This document shows, piece after piece, positions 36,101 to 47,113 of a stretch of DNA of 64,000 nucleotides. Position numbers and translations under genes: made by a program. Every line of letters starts with the position of its first letter. The first letter of the stretch is position 1. Below the pieces are notes generated by a model. It ran no database searches, was not told the origin of the DNA, and saw only the letters and a list, made by a program, of their open reading frames with translations. The DNA is from Clonostachys chloroleuca. Its lineage: Eukaryota > Ascomycota > Sordariomycetes > Hypocreales > Bionectriaceae. The stretch spans positions 30,256,001 to 30,320,000 of the forward strand of contig JBANAY010000003.1 in the NCBI GenBank assembly GCA_037952775.1, given 5' to 3'.

Positions 36101-38664
36101 AGGAGGTCGACGAGGCACATTTGGAGAGCAACAGATGATGGCTGGCTGATCTCGGGTTCATTTATGCGTGTAGAATCCTCGTCGCGCAGCAGCTCCTCTA
36201 CATGAAGGCATTCGCCAACGTTAAAATGTGATCAACTACAGAAAGACTTGATGGCACGATGCAAACAGAAGAACGTACCGTAAAGTGACCACTTTGCGCC
36301 GTAATTGCGCAATATCTCAGACGCCTCTCGAACTTGTCCACCAAACGATGGATAAGCATAGATAAGTTCTCTACCCATAGCATGCCACTGGGCTCCTTGG
36401 CCGTTGAAAACAAAACCAATCCGCTTCGCCGGCTTGAGGGACGAGTTTGTTGCCTTGAGTGCCGGACTTTCATAGAGATCGGAAAGCTCTGTTAGACTTT
36501 TTGCCGGGACGGCAACTATCCAGGGAAGCTTTGATCGTCGTGTATGAAGAGTATAAGCGAGATCACTGGCTTTAATCAGCTGGCCACTCTCGCGGATATG
36601 TGTAGCAAATGTTTTTGCCATGGTTTTCGCTACACTGGAGTCTTTTGCGCTCAGAATATAGACAAAGGATCGCCCAGGATGGGAGTGCCCATTTGTGTTT
36701 GCATTTGTGTATCCATTTTCCAGGGGCTCTTCGCCATGATGCCCGTCCGAGTAACCATTCAACTGTCCATTTGTGGTACCGTTGGTTTCGACCAGAGGCT
36801 CTGTAGTTGGCGCAGCTTCTAAAATGACACTATGAAGAAAGATCATTAGCACCGATCGCCGGGTAACTGGAGGGAAGGCAGTGATAGGCAAGACACGAAA
36901 GGATCTGAGAAAAAGAGGTGACAAAATGCAAAGGTTGCTCACTGGGCATTGGCACCTCCATAACCAAAGTTGTTTATGGAGGCACGAAGCATCTTGTCTT
37001 TAGGCCACGGCGTCGACGCTGTGGGTACTTTCAAATGCCAGTCCACCAAGGGGATTTTCTTATTTGGGACGTCGTAGTTGAGATTCGCTGGAATCACACG
37101 ATCCCGGAGCGCGTAGCAAGTTTTGATGATGGCCGCGATTCCACTAACTGGCTCTGTGTGTCCAATTACAGTTTTGACAGAACCGACGAGGATTGGATCG
37201 TCGACTGGGCGGCTTAGACCAAAGGTTCGAGCTAGTGCCTCGGCTTCGATCGGATCTCCTACGGGTGTGCCCGTCATCTATATACTCCGAAGAGGTGTTA
37301 ATGAGACTACAAGTACGGCATGCAGATGAGTTTCTGCGTGTGTTCCCCGAGGGTTACACGTAAGGGCAAGGTCACAATGAAATGGTACTTGCATGTGCTT
37401 CAACATAACCAGTTTCGGTAATGTCGAGGTTTGCTCGTTTGTATGTGGCCTGGATAAGTTGAATCTGCGCTTCCATGGACGGGGACGAGAAGGTGGTTGT
37501 TTTTCCGTCATGGTTCGTGCCACTCGCTCGCACGACGGCGTGTACGCGGTCTCCGGACGCCAGGGCAGCGTGGAGAGGTTTGAGTATAAGGACCCCGGAG
37601 CCCTCGCCTCGGCCGTAGCCGTTGGCTCGCGAGTCCCAAGCAAAGCATCTTCCATCTTTGCTCAGGGCCCTAACAGCTTGTCAAAATTTGTGGTACAAGG
37701 TGAGTGCAGCTCGACATACCCCAAGCAGCTCATGGCGATGAACATATCTTCGTTCAACATTGCATTGGCTCCTGTCACTATGGAGAGGTCCGACTCTCCA
37801 GCCCAAATGGTCTGGCAAGCTTGACTCAAGGCAACCATGCTGGCCGAACATCCCGTGTCGATTGTCATGCTTGGGCCTCGTAAATCGTAGAAGAACGAGA
37901 TACGGTTGGAAAGCATGGCTGTGCCGTTTCCAGAAATGGAATCCTTAAGGAGATCAGGATCTCTAGATTGATTCTCGTAGTAGTCTTTACTAAAGGTCCC
38001 AGTAAACACTGAAGTATTGGAACCGACTAAATTCTCTATAGGGATTCCAGCTGTGATTTGTGTGAGTAAAGCTCTAGGAGCATATCTGGTCGGCTAAGGA
38101 GGAGCAGATAGATCCGTATGTACATACCGTCTTCGGTTGCTTCGTAGACTCCTTCCAGCAGAAGGCGAACCTGGGGGTCAAGTGACTAATAGCAGATTCC
38201 GTGATTTTAGTAAATTGCCTACGAATTGATCATAATCGTCACTTCAGGGCCGAACGTACGCTAGCTACATCTCCAGTAAGTTTGAAGAAGGCCGAGTCAA
38301 AAAGAGTAATGTCTTCTTTCAGAAAGTAGCCGCTACGGACATGTGTCTATACCGTGAAGTGTTAACCCTATGTCAATGAGATGTGGAACACCATGTTACG
38401 ACATACTCTGCCGACTACTTGAGGATCGGGATTATACCAAGCCTCGACTTGAAATCGGTCCTCAGGGATAGGCGACCAGCCGTCCTTGCCTTCTCTACAA
38501 AGATCCCACAGCTTGGCCGGGCTGGTAGCACCTCCAGCAAAACGACAACTCATGCCCACGATGGCGATTGGGAACTCAGCCCGCCCTCGGCTGGCTGAAT
38601 CGGCGTTGCTCGAATTAGGTCCATAGCCGTCTTGGCCACGAGGAGAAGGACCAGAGTTGATCAT
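30191..38664 (-). CDS. PKS2: highly reducing polyketide synthase
   Basis: Iterative type I synthase of 2593 aa in ten exons: 38664-38407, 38346-38260, 38185-38128, 38050-37720, 37669-37393, 37277-36943, 36829-36279, 36197-31501, 31434-31114 and 31057-30191. Domains: KS ([14 protein letters not shown], active site [32 protein letters not shown]); a Gly/Asn-rich linker; AT ([32 protein letters not shown]); DH ([18 protein letters not shown] and [10 protein letters not shown]); methyltransferase ([13 protein letters not shown]); ER ([14 protein letters not shown], intact Gly-rich loop); KR ([24 protein letters not shown]); ACP ([14 protein letters not shown]). No release domain follows, as is usual, so release needs another enzyme. 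Intron 5 uses a GC donor (GCAAGT) and gives [12 protein letters not shown] rather than EAHGTGT. The start was chosen at [10 protein letters not shown]; a GTG lies further upstream. It is divergent from MFS2. Confidence 0.95.
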
Positions 38665-39714
38665 TTTCTTTATTCGAGTCCGTGTTGGTTCCGATTGTGA
38701 GGCAGGAAGAGTGTGTTGTGATGGGTATTTGACACCTCCGGAAATGCCTATAATTTCGGATGAAAAATGTGCTAAACTATTCACGTTGCTGGTTTATAAG
38801 ATATGACGACCAGCCTATCAACCCTCCTTAGCAGGCCCGTTTCGCAAATAATCCTAAGCACTCGTAACAACGGACTAGCATTTGTCTGTAGCTTGACATT
38901 CACTCCGGCGGAGGTGTGCGCCCGCAGCTGGATTGCAAGCGCTTGTCATCAAGCTGATGATGACCGGATGTTTCCAAATAGACCTCGTCACAATATCTCC
39001 TTAAAACGGTAAGATCCGGGAAGGAGTGCTGTACCATCAACAATAAAATTCCCTGCCGGAATTCACCGTCATCCCCTGCATTCCACGGACGAGCAAATTA
39101 TCCTGGACCCCGTGGGGGTAACAGTGACGTTACATTATGTGTAAACTTAGCTGATTTTAGTTGCATCTAAGGCGAAATACGACCTGTTCAGAGGCCCAGA
39201 TCTATGAATGTTAGATAACTCTCCGCAGCCCAGCCAACCGAGTACAACAGTGTATGTTCTTTCCTTGGCTGACTGCTACGTGACGTGGTGTGTGGCGAGA
39301 GGGAGTGTGCAGTGAGGTGGGGAGTTTTGCGAGAGTCTCAGGGACCAGGGCCCTGGAATCCTGATATTGAATCCTACCCGATGGCCTCATGTGTTACCCC
39401 AAATGATTGAATTTGTGCACCAGTAATGTCTAACAAAGTCCCCACGCCATCTAAACGAGGGGGAGACGTACCTTGTCTGGGATACACTGCGCCAATAAGC
39501 GGCATGTGCTTACTGCATAACACTGTCAAAATATGCATTGCTTTATCTTTGTAGCTTGTACCTATTGGAGCTCCTTACCCCGCTGTCCAATGATACCCAA
39601 TCTCTGGGCAATCTGCCCACCAACCTACTCGGGCCTGAGATATTCTCTGTATCAATCCAATGTGATCAAACCGCAACATCAATCGTAGACCAAAGCTCTG
39701 TATCAGCCTGGCTC
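38665..39714. promoter_or_regulatory. Divergent promoter region between PKS2 and MFS2
   Basis: About 1.05 kb between opposed start codons. It has candidate CGG/CCG triplets such as CTCCGGCGGAG near 38900 and a GGGACCAGGGCCCTGG palindrome-like site near 39340. No gene was recognised inside. Confidence 0.5.
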
Positions 39715-41633
39715 ATGATGCCGACTTCTAGTACCGCGATTGTTGGCGACCAGCCGTCCAAAGCGGAGGGAACATCTGATGAATCTGTCGCAGTGGAAAA
39801 GGTAGAAGCTGGGGACGAAGGCCAGCCCCAACAAGAAACCGAGCAACAATTGGAATACCCATCTGGGCCTAGATTTTGGGTGATCGTCTTCGCACTCTGC
39901 CTAGTGGGCTTTCTCATCTCTTTGGTCAGAAACTTTCATCTCTACTAGGGCTGACAGAAACATGCGCTCACATACAATGGCCAAGAATAGGACAGCACCG
40001 TCATTGCCACCGCAGTCCCTGAAATTTCCAATGAGTTCGACTCGTTGTCGGATATCGGGTGGTACAGTAGTGTGTACTTCCTTACAATGTGCCTACCCCA
40101 GCTCTCCTTCATGAAAGTCTATAGCCGATACCCCATCCGCTTGACCTATGGGGCTGTCATGGTAGTCTTCCTAGCGGGCTCAGCTCTCTGCGGCGCGGCG
40201 CCCAACTCCCGGGCGTTGATAGCTGGACGTGCCCTCGCAGGTCTCGGTGCAGCAGGTCTCTACTCTGGAAATAATGCTTTGGTCCCGTTCCTGGCGCCTG
40301 CTCCGAAACGACCGTTCTTCTTTGGCCTATTCCTAGGCGCCATGGGTCTGGGACTGGGCAGCGGCCCATTGATAGGTGGTGTACTCACGGAAAACGCTAC
40401 CTGGCGTTGGAATGCAAGTTAAATAGCCAATCTCTCCTCGTTGCTACGTGATCTAACGTGAGTCTACGTCTAGTTTTACTTGAACCTGCCAGTTGGTGCT
40501 TTCGTATGTCTCGTGCTTTATTTTTCTGTCCAAATCCCAGCACGTACAGGCCCAGCAGCCATTCCCATACCCTGGCAAAGGTTCATCCAGAGTCTTGATC
40601 TGCCCGGCTTGATCATCCTCACGCCTGCAATGGTTTGTCTTCTTCTCGCCCTACAGTGGGGAGGAGTTGCACTCCCGTGGAGCAATGGCCGCGTTATAGC
40701 ACTGTTAGTTGTTTTTGGTGTCTTGATGACGGTTTTCATCGCAGCCGAGGTTTATCAGGGCGGCAATGCCATGCTCCCGAACCGCATTATGCACCAGTTC
40801 CACGTTCTTAGTGCCGTCTGGTTTTGTATTTGCAGCAATGGAACAACCGCCGTTCTCAGCTATTATCTTCCGATGTAGGTAATGTTTCGTTCTTGTGAAA
40901 GAAACTAGTCCCATGCTGATGATGAATCGACAGTTGGTTCCAAGGAGTGAAAGGCGACTCGCCGATCCAGTCGGGTATCCATACGCTGCCATTGGTCATT
41001 ACGACTGGTGCTGCCTCTATTTTGGGAGGAGGGCTTATGGCCGCGTTTGGCCGGGTCGGGCTGTGGACGGTAATCGGTTCTGTGTCTGCAGTTGTCGGTG
41101 CTGGATTATTCACATCACTCGGACCGAACACCAGCCTGGCCAAATTGGCCGGCTACCAAATTCTATCCGCTGTTGGCTCTGCCGCCGGTAGACTCTGTCC
41201 CAGTGTTGCGCTTCAAAATATCCTAGACGACAACGACATTTCATATGGCTTTACTCTTCTTACGTTTTTCGCGTCCATGGCTGGGTGAGTAATACAGGAG
41301 TTGCTCCAAAAGTCTCTTATTATATTAATATAAGGCAGCGCAACCTCTGTATCTACTGGGCAGGCACTGTTTACAAACTCTCTAGCGAAAGAGTTGCGAG
41401 AGCTCGGGATACCAGAACCAGATATCGATGCTGCCCTCGGGGGAGGCGTTAATACAGTTGCGGCTGGACTTCCAACCGAGTTTCAAGCAGCGGTTCTTAC
41501 TGCGATGAACGAATCAGTTGTCAATGTATGGCGGCTCCCACTGGTTTTGTCATGCCTTGGAATGATCGGAGCTGTGTTCATCCAGCGCTGGAGCATCGGT
41601 GAGATCCGGTTGCCCTGGGGAATTCGTAGTTAG
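39715..41633 (+). CDS. MFS transporter 2 (DHA2-type drug/toxin efflux)
   Basis: Predicted 559-aa membrane exporter. Exons 39715-39924, 39991-40413, 40474-40874, 40934-41284 and 41339-41633 sum to whole codons. An acidic Gln/Glu-rich N-terminus precedes the first helix. Motifs are LDSTVIATAVPEIS (after the first splice), DIGWYSSVYFL, GRALAGLGAAGLYSGN, GSGPLIGGVLTENATWRW, FYLNLPVGAFV and YYLPIWFQGVKGDSP. The second intron has a GCAAGT donor at 40414 instead of GT. It shares a divergent promoter with PKS2, which suggests export of the PKS2 product. It is clearly a different lineage from MFS1 in sequence. The start could be either of two adjacent ATGs at 39715 and 39718. Confidence 0.93.
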
Positions 41634-41964
41634 TGTTACCTATATATCTCTGGCTGTGAGCCATGTTCATCAATGTAATATGGGCGACTAAATAGAATTT
41701 TGAATCCATTCCTCTATCTTCTATTAGGTTCGGTGACCTTTTCAGCTGACACATAGTTTGATAAACTTAGCAGCTTCTTGGTTAGATCCAGGGGGCTGCT
41801 CCTCTGCTAGAGTTTTGATCTCTTATAATCATTTACTGTAATGGCCGTTATAATTCTTTTTCGCATTTGGATTCTCTAGACTCATAAGATTGAGATTGTC
41901 TATGATAGCTATATTGATCTCTAGCACTTCCAAATCTTACCTAAGCTCCAGCACGGCTAAACCT
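41634..41964. other. Convergent intergenic spacer
   Basis: Spacer between the 3' ends of MFS2 and regulator TF2. No feature recognised. Confidence 0.55.
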
Positions 41965-43277
41965 CTACTCGGATAGATTCTCGATCACCCAAATCACGTT
42001 GTCAACTTTTTGCTCTACCTCGATGAGAGTACTCCACGCTGCCCTCATTGGATCGCACCGATCCTTGATACTTCCCAGGGCCTTCTTTAGGTCTTCCAAA
42101 TGAAGTTGAATGGCTTTATGGAGAAGCCGAGCTTTTAAATCACATAAATCTAGTGTATAATTTCCAATACCAACCACGACGTCGCAGGGATTGGCAGTCC
42201 GGCTGCTCCCGAGCTCATCGTGGTTGTAACTCCGGCGTTGCTGCAGGACCAGAAATCTGCCCGACACTTCCTCCACTGTGGGAACGAGTTGCTTTGCAGT
42301 GGCCGCGAGAAGCGCAGCGTGATCTACACATATGTTGCAACTCACGCATGCCAGGACTCGTGAATAAATCTTAATGCTTTGTCCGATGTGTTGAAGAAGT
42401 GTGTCAATATCGCAGGAATCTCTGCGTGTATATCTCTCTTCCAGAAGCTTCGCTACGCTGCAGAGGCAGTTGCAGGATGCAGGCTGTTTTCTCAAAGGTG
42501 AATTATTGATCGGGAGCGAAGTTAAATGCAACCTGGTATTTGATAGCTCTGTGGGTTGGGTGAACAAGAAGTCCGAAGTCAGCCCTCGCTTAGATTGATT
42601 TGTCGAGGCCTCATATGGTGACAGCAAACAGCCAGGATCTGCCCAAAGAAACGGGGCGGTCGAAGTCTGGATGCTGCAAAGCATGCGCTGATCTATGTCT
42701 GCCTTTGGAAATGAGATGGCCTCGTCATCCTTAGGCTCACCCATGTCTTCTTCATAGTTATCGAATATATCCCGGGACATGTCCAGGCTTACGGGGGTCA
42801 ATTGAGTCTCCATGATCTGCATCGGAGGGAACTCGGCAGAGCTCGTGGCATCCTTGGGGGCGGTTCCTCCCATCTCTGCCAGGTTTGAAGATAACAACCC
42901 ATCGCCGCTCTGTGTCGATGAACGCCGAGTTAAGGATCCTGGAGTAGGGCACTGACGAGTCCTCCTTCTATCGATGTAAGTGCAGCTCCTAGATGGGTCT
43001 GCCAAACATCTGTTGCAACGACTCCTGTTCCCATTGCACCGAAGCTGTAATCGTTGTAAGTAATGATCCAGTATGTGTTCGCCCCATTGCAAGGTCAATA
43101 CGTATGATCCTCACCCAGAGGGAAAAACTAATATCCAGGGGCTTGACTTGCCTTTCGACTACGACATGGATCACACGCAGCTATCGCGTAACCACGAGCG
43201 TCGACACTATCTTCGCTCGAGATCTCAACGTGTTCGTACTCATCTGTGGTTTTGTTGTATCTAAAGGTGCCGAACAT
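41965..43277 (-). CDS. Zn2Cys6 transcription factor 2 (AflR-like)
   Basis: Predicted 401-aa regulator in two exons (43277-43152 and 43044-41965). The zinc cluster is split by the intron: exon 1 ends ACDPCRSRK and exon 2 begins LRCNGNRSRCNRC, with SRSC completing the six Cys. This gives C-x2-C-x6-C-x6-C-x2-C-x7-C. The intron uses a GC donor, AAAG/GCAAGT, and a CAG acceptor. A search restricted to GT donors would lose the first two Cys and call a truncated protein. The middle is Ser/Thr-rich. The C-terminal half has a Cys-rich patch (CNCLCSVAKLLEERY) and helical segments like other AflR-type activators. With TF1 it makes two candidate activators in one cluster. Confidence 0.88.
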
Positions 43278-44067
43278 GATCTCACTACAGCCCGATACTA
43301 GACTAAACCTCGCACGGGCAGAAAGTCTGGGTAAATAAGCTATGATGGAAGGATCCGAGGCTGGGGGACCAGGTCTTCTCAGAAGATTGGTATTTGACTT
43401 TAGACAAAGAACTACAGATCACCTATAAATCACGTGCTTGTTATCTTAGTGATAGATCCTACTCGTAGGCGATTATCTGATAAAAAGGTCCATCCTTGGC
43501 GTCTGACTAGCATGTGCGAGAAAGTTGAGGTGGCATCGGAACATGGGCCACCTTCCGCCATGGATAATAATGACGTGCGGGCTCGCTAGCCGGGTACATG
43601 TAAGCATCATGGATGAGAGTTGGGGGGTCGCTGCAGTTGTCAGAGACATGTCACGCATCTTTGAAGGATTCAAAATCACCCTACCCCGGCCCACGGGCCC
43701 CGGCCCAGTCCAGCCGTGAAGTAATAGAGGGGGACCAATCCCTGACAGCTACAGTACCCCCTCCCCGAACCCCCTACACAACTCCTACCTTGTTTTAGAG
43801 ATTTCATGTGTCTAACTATCCAATCCTAGATGAATTAGGCCATTTTTAGTTAAGATAAAGTCTCTCTTGTTAATGCTCTAGAAAGTAGTACATGCTTTGG
43901 GCTATCGCTATCCAATACTCTAAAAAGCCTGGACAGGATCAATAGTTTAGTAGAATATAATGTAAAGCAACTGATCTGTCTATAAATCATCAAAGAACAA
44001 TCACAATGCAAGATATTGTCTCTTACCAGACTAGCTTGTATATACTTACACATCACCAGCAAATGTG
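43278..44067. other. Intergenic stretch, no gene recognised
   Basis: Upstream flank of TF2 and 3' flank of the acyltransferase gene (both minus strand). A C/G-rich patch lies around 43680-43710. No conserved frame seen. Confidence 0.5.
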
Positions 44068-45696
44068 TTATGCCATGTGCATGGTATAGTGACCAAATTC
44101 TTCGTCTTTGTCAACAAAATCCCACTCATCTTCAAACACACTCAAGACAAGTTCCAGTCCCCCGTGTTTCTTCCGTGGCATTACATAGCAGGCAGGAACC
44201 TGAGATCGATTGCGGCTGCTCATGAGCATGCGAAATCCTACCGGATTGCCTCCATTAGCGAAAACACTGTCGCCAAAGCACGTGGTATCCTCCGGGATCA
44301 TGATCATAGACGACATCATCCATGTGTCCTCGACGCTCATATGTCGCAACGGCTGAAGTAGGGTCAAATCCGGCATCGAGTCCACCAACATGTATGCATC
44401 CATGATCTGTTCATGGTTGATATTGCGCGCGTTCAGGCGGATGGAATGTGCGATGAAGGAAATCGGCGATCCCAATTCGACCAGTGCCCTCAGCGGGACC
44501 GTGGTTCGGTGATAGAAGACGCAGTTTCCGATGTAAGAGGATGGCAACTCATGAGAGAAGTCGGACCGGGCATCGCACACCGTTTGCAGTTCAACTTTCC
44601 TGTCCATATCCTCCATCTTACCGCGATCGACTGCTCGGGCAGCGACACGGGCTCGCATTAGCGTACGCCAGAGCAGAGCAAGGATTATGTCGTTCCCTGA
44701 GACATCTGACGCCTCCAAGCCCTTTCTTCCCTCATCTTGCAACATTTTGAAGGCCGTGGCTGGCATGTAATAAATTCTAGAGGTCATAGTTTGGGCACGG
44801 AGAGGTACTTTAACTCTCTTCGCTGGGCGGAGACCATCTGTATGTGGCCCTGGAGGGTTCAGCCCAATCAACTGCCACGTTTCAAGAGACACGTCCGCTA
44901 CTGCATGCCCTGTTGCTTCTTTGCGCCATATGCGAGCCGGGAGGGCTCGATCCCAGCTCTCGGGGGGAAGTAGTGTAACCGAGTCAGAGCTGCCTTGGCT
45001 CCGTAAGCTCAGGATGCGGCACTGGTCTCCCCAAAGTTTGAGGAAGACACCCATACCAATAGCGTCACAGGCCGCGTGGTGTACAGAGGGGACCAGAAGG
45101 CAAGCGCCAGGAATGAAGTTGGCCTGGGCCGCTACCACCTCAAAGCCCTCGTTGAAGTTGGTTCCTTGAGGTTTGTACGACACCCAAGTCAGCTGCTCGT
45201 CATCGAAACTATCAACGGGAAACCCGCTCATCTCGATGTCATCTAGGGTCGGAGACGACTCTAGCTCATTATAGCGGAGCTGATAGCACTTGGACATTTC
45301 AGTATCGTCAACGTTTGGATTGAAGCGAATTTCAAGTTGGCCAGGTCGCCAGCCCGGGGTGTCAGGCGACTGTGCGTATATTTTTCCATTGAGCCATGGT
45401 GTTTGCAAGAAAGTCTGATACAGGCCCTCCTTTAGGTGCTCGAATACCTGTTCATTGGTAACGCCAGGCTGGATGCGGAAGTAGATAATACCAGGCTGAG
45501 GCGTTGGTGGTGGCATGTGGTCCATCGGACCAAGAGAGATATGGTGAAGACTCGACGCCATGGCCAATGATTGGTGCTCACGTGCTTCCTTCTTCGCAGT
45601 GGTCTTTGATGAAGGTTGCCGGATATAGAGGTTTCCTGGGGATTTGCTACTACAGCTTCTATGACTCACATGTATACGATCCTCAGCTTTCTCCAT
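44068..45696 (-). CDS. BAHD-type acyltransferase (transferase family)
   Basis: Acyl-CoA-dependent O- or N-acyltransferase type, about 542 aa in one exon. The catalytic motif HHAACDAIG (HHxxxD) sits near residue 215. The N-terminal signature HHISLGPMDHM and the second-domain segments DIILALLWRTLMRARV and LPSSYIGNCVFY are typical of fungal members such as trichothecene 3-O-acetyltransferase relatives. The usual DFGWG structural motif is not clear; CFGDSVF and GNPVGFRM lie in that region. ATG codons at 45696 and 45561 are both possible; the second lies just before the conserved N-terminus. It sits at the right edge of the cluster next to TF2, so acylation of a polyketide hydroxyl is a reasonable inference. 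Confidence 0.85.
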   Translation of the reverse strand: MEKAEDRIHVSHRSCSSKSPGNLYIRQPSSKTTAKKEAREHQSLAMASSLHHISLGPMDHMPPPTPQPGIIYFRIQPGVTNEQVFEHLKEGLYQTFLQTPWLNGKIYAQSPDTPGWRPGQLEIRFNPNVDDTEMSKCYQLRYNELESSPTLDDIEMSGFPVDSFDDEQLTWVSYKPQGTNFNEGFEVVAAQANFIPGACLLVPSVHHAACDAIGMGVFLKLWGDQCRILSLRSQGSSDSVTLLPPESWDRALPARIWRKEATGHAVADVSLETWQLIGLNPPGPHTDGLRPAKRVKVPLRAQTMTSRIYYMPATAFKMLQDEGRKGLEASDVSGNDIILALLWRTLMRARVAARAVDRGKMEDMDRKVELQTVCDARSDFSHELPSSYIGNCVFYHRTTVPLRALVELGSPISFIAHSIRLNARNINHEQIMDAYMLVDSMPDLTLLQPLRHMSVEDTWMMSSMIMIPEDTTCFGDSVFANGGNPVGFRMLMSSRNRSQVPACYVMPRKKHGGLELVLSVFEDEWDFVDKDEEFGHYTMHMA

Positions 45697-46355
45697 GAAT
45701 AATAATAAGTTACCACATTCCAATCATTACTAGCAGTCCAACACATGCGTCTTGATCCGACTCTCGCCGCAGACCCTAGATACACCCCTCGAGCAGCCAC
45801 AGACGACAATGCCAACACCAATTGCTTGCTTAATTACAGACCCTGAGTTGCATTGGGGATGACGCAGGTCTTAGTGCCTGATCGGGGTAGACTTCCGACA
45901 TGTTGGAGAATACCAAAGTACCGAGCCATCTGGGTGTAGGAAGCGCTGCCTGAATCCTCCCCTTCCGTATGCACCTAGACCAATACGTCAAGGAACAGAA
46001 AAGGAAACTTCCGTACGAGATGCCAACGTAATCTCATCTTACAAGCACTGCATTCTGGACCCGTTCTGCTGCAGGAGGCGCCAAAGCCCTGCCTCAACAC
46101 CCCTCCTTCAACATGCATCCAGACAAATCCATCAGCCACCATCGACACTGATTAGGTAACCTTCGCGTGATTCGTAATTCGGTAATCCTGCAATCACTGC
46201 ATTATAGGCCGGGTAAAAGGCCGAAATGTAGTCGCCATCGTACGAGTAGGAGTATTAAGTAAGACACAATAAAGACCAATATTCGTACGTAGGAGCATCT
46301 GCTTGCCGTATTTCTTACCCTCTTCCGATTAGTAGCATACTGATCGATCTTTGAG
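45697..46355. promoter_or_regulatory. Divergent promoter region
   Basis: About 660 bp between the acyltransferase (minus) and the AIG1-like gene (plus). No gene recognised. It probably marks the right boundary of the cluster. Confidence 0.45.
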
Positions 46356-47113
46356 ATGGAAGCGTACGACCCCAGGGGTTCTTTATCCTCCCTGACACGA
46401 TGCATCCGGATTCTACTTCATGTTTCAGGTCTAGCTAGTTTCACTGCATCGTTTGTTTGGTTGCCTAATATCACGAATCCATTGCATAATGGCTTCGGCG
46501 GCTCCTTCCAATTCCTAACCATAATTGGCCTTGCCATGTCTACCATCACGCTTGGAGTTGGCATCCTTACAGATATCACGCCCAAAGCTGAGCTGCTCGC
46601 ACTGCGGGGGCTGCTCTCTCTGTGTGCGACGACATTGGAGCTACTCATAGGTGTCCTTTACTGGGGTTGCCGTGCCATCGACAAGCGTCTTGTGGTCCCT
46701 CCGGGGCACGAAGTTCCGTTCATTCCCGACTTTGGCTTTCACGCTGTACCGGCCATCGTCCTAGTGCTGGACTTTATGACTCTGAGCCCTCCGTGGTCCA
46801 TCAGTGCCTCACAGGCCCTAGGTCTTGGCTTGGTGACAGCTTTTTCTTATTGGGCTTGGATTGAGTACTGTTTCTCTCACAATGGGTGGTGAGGTTTCCT
46901 ACGATACCCTATCTACCTACAATTTCTGACGTTGCTTCTAGGTATCCTTACCCCTTTATCACCACCCTATCGCTCTGGAAAAAGCTCTTGATTTGCATCA
47001 CTTTTGCTGTTCTAATCATGGGTAGTGCACTAGCAATGCAGTGGACACATGCACAGATCAAAAAGTCTGGGTACCATCGGAAGACCACATCGGATCCCGC
47101 CAAGCTTGAATGA
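46356..47113 (+). CDS. FAR-17a/AIG1-like integral membrane protein
   Basis: Predicted 234-aa multi-span protein in two exons (46356-46888 and 46942-47113), GTGAGG...TCTAG intron. Hydrophobic segments include LLHVSGLASFTASFVWL, FLTIIGLAMSTITLGVGIL, LLSLCATTLELLIGVLYWG, VPAIVLVLDFMTL and LICITFAVLIMGSALAM. The pattern of a Thr in FQFLTIIGL and a His in DFGFHAVPAIV, with HNGWYPYPF late, fits the FAR-17a/AIG1 family. Human members are threonine hydrolases of fatty-acid esters of hydroxy fatty acids. The function of the fungal forms is unclear. No sequence evidence ties it to the polyketide cluster. Confidence 0.82.

Noticed and set aside
36060..36110. PKS2 AT motif SHSSGE instead of GHSSGE taken as a dead acyltransferase
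   Set aside because: The nucleophile Ser and the later AYHSRHM are intact. I believe SHSSGE variants occur in other fungal PKSs, so loss of function is not supported.
38128..38185. Apparent one-base insertion in the PKS2 ketosynthase ([11 protein letters not shown] region)
   Set aside because: It came from a misreading of the line break. Rechecking 38151-38170 gives a continuous frame, and all ten exons sum to 2594 codons.
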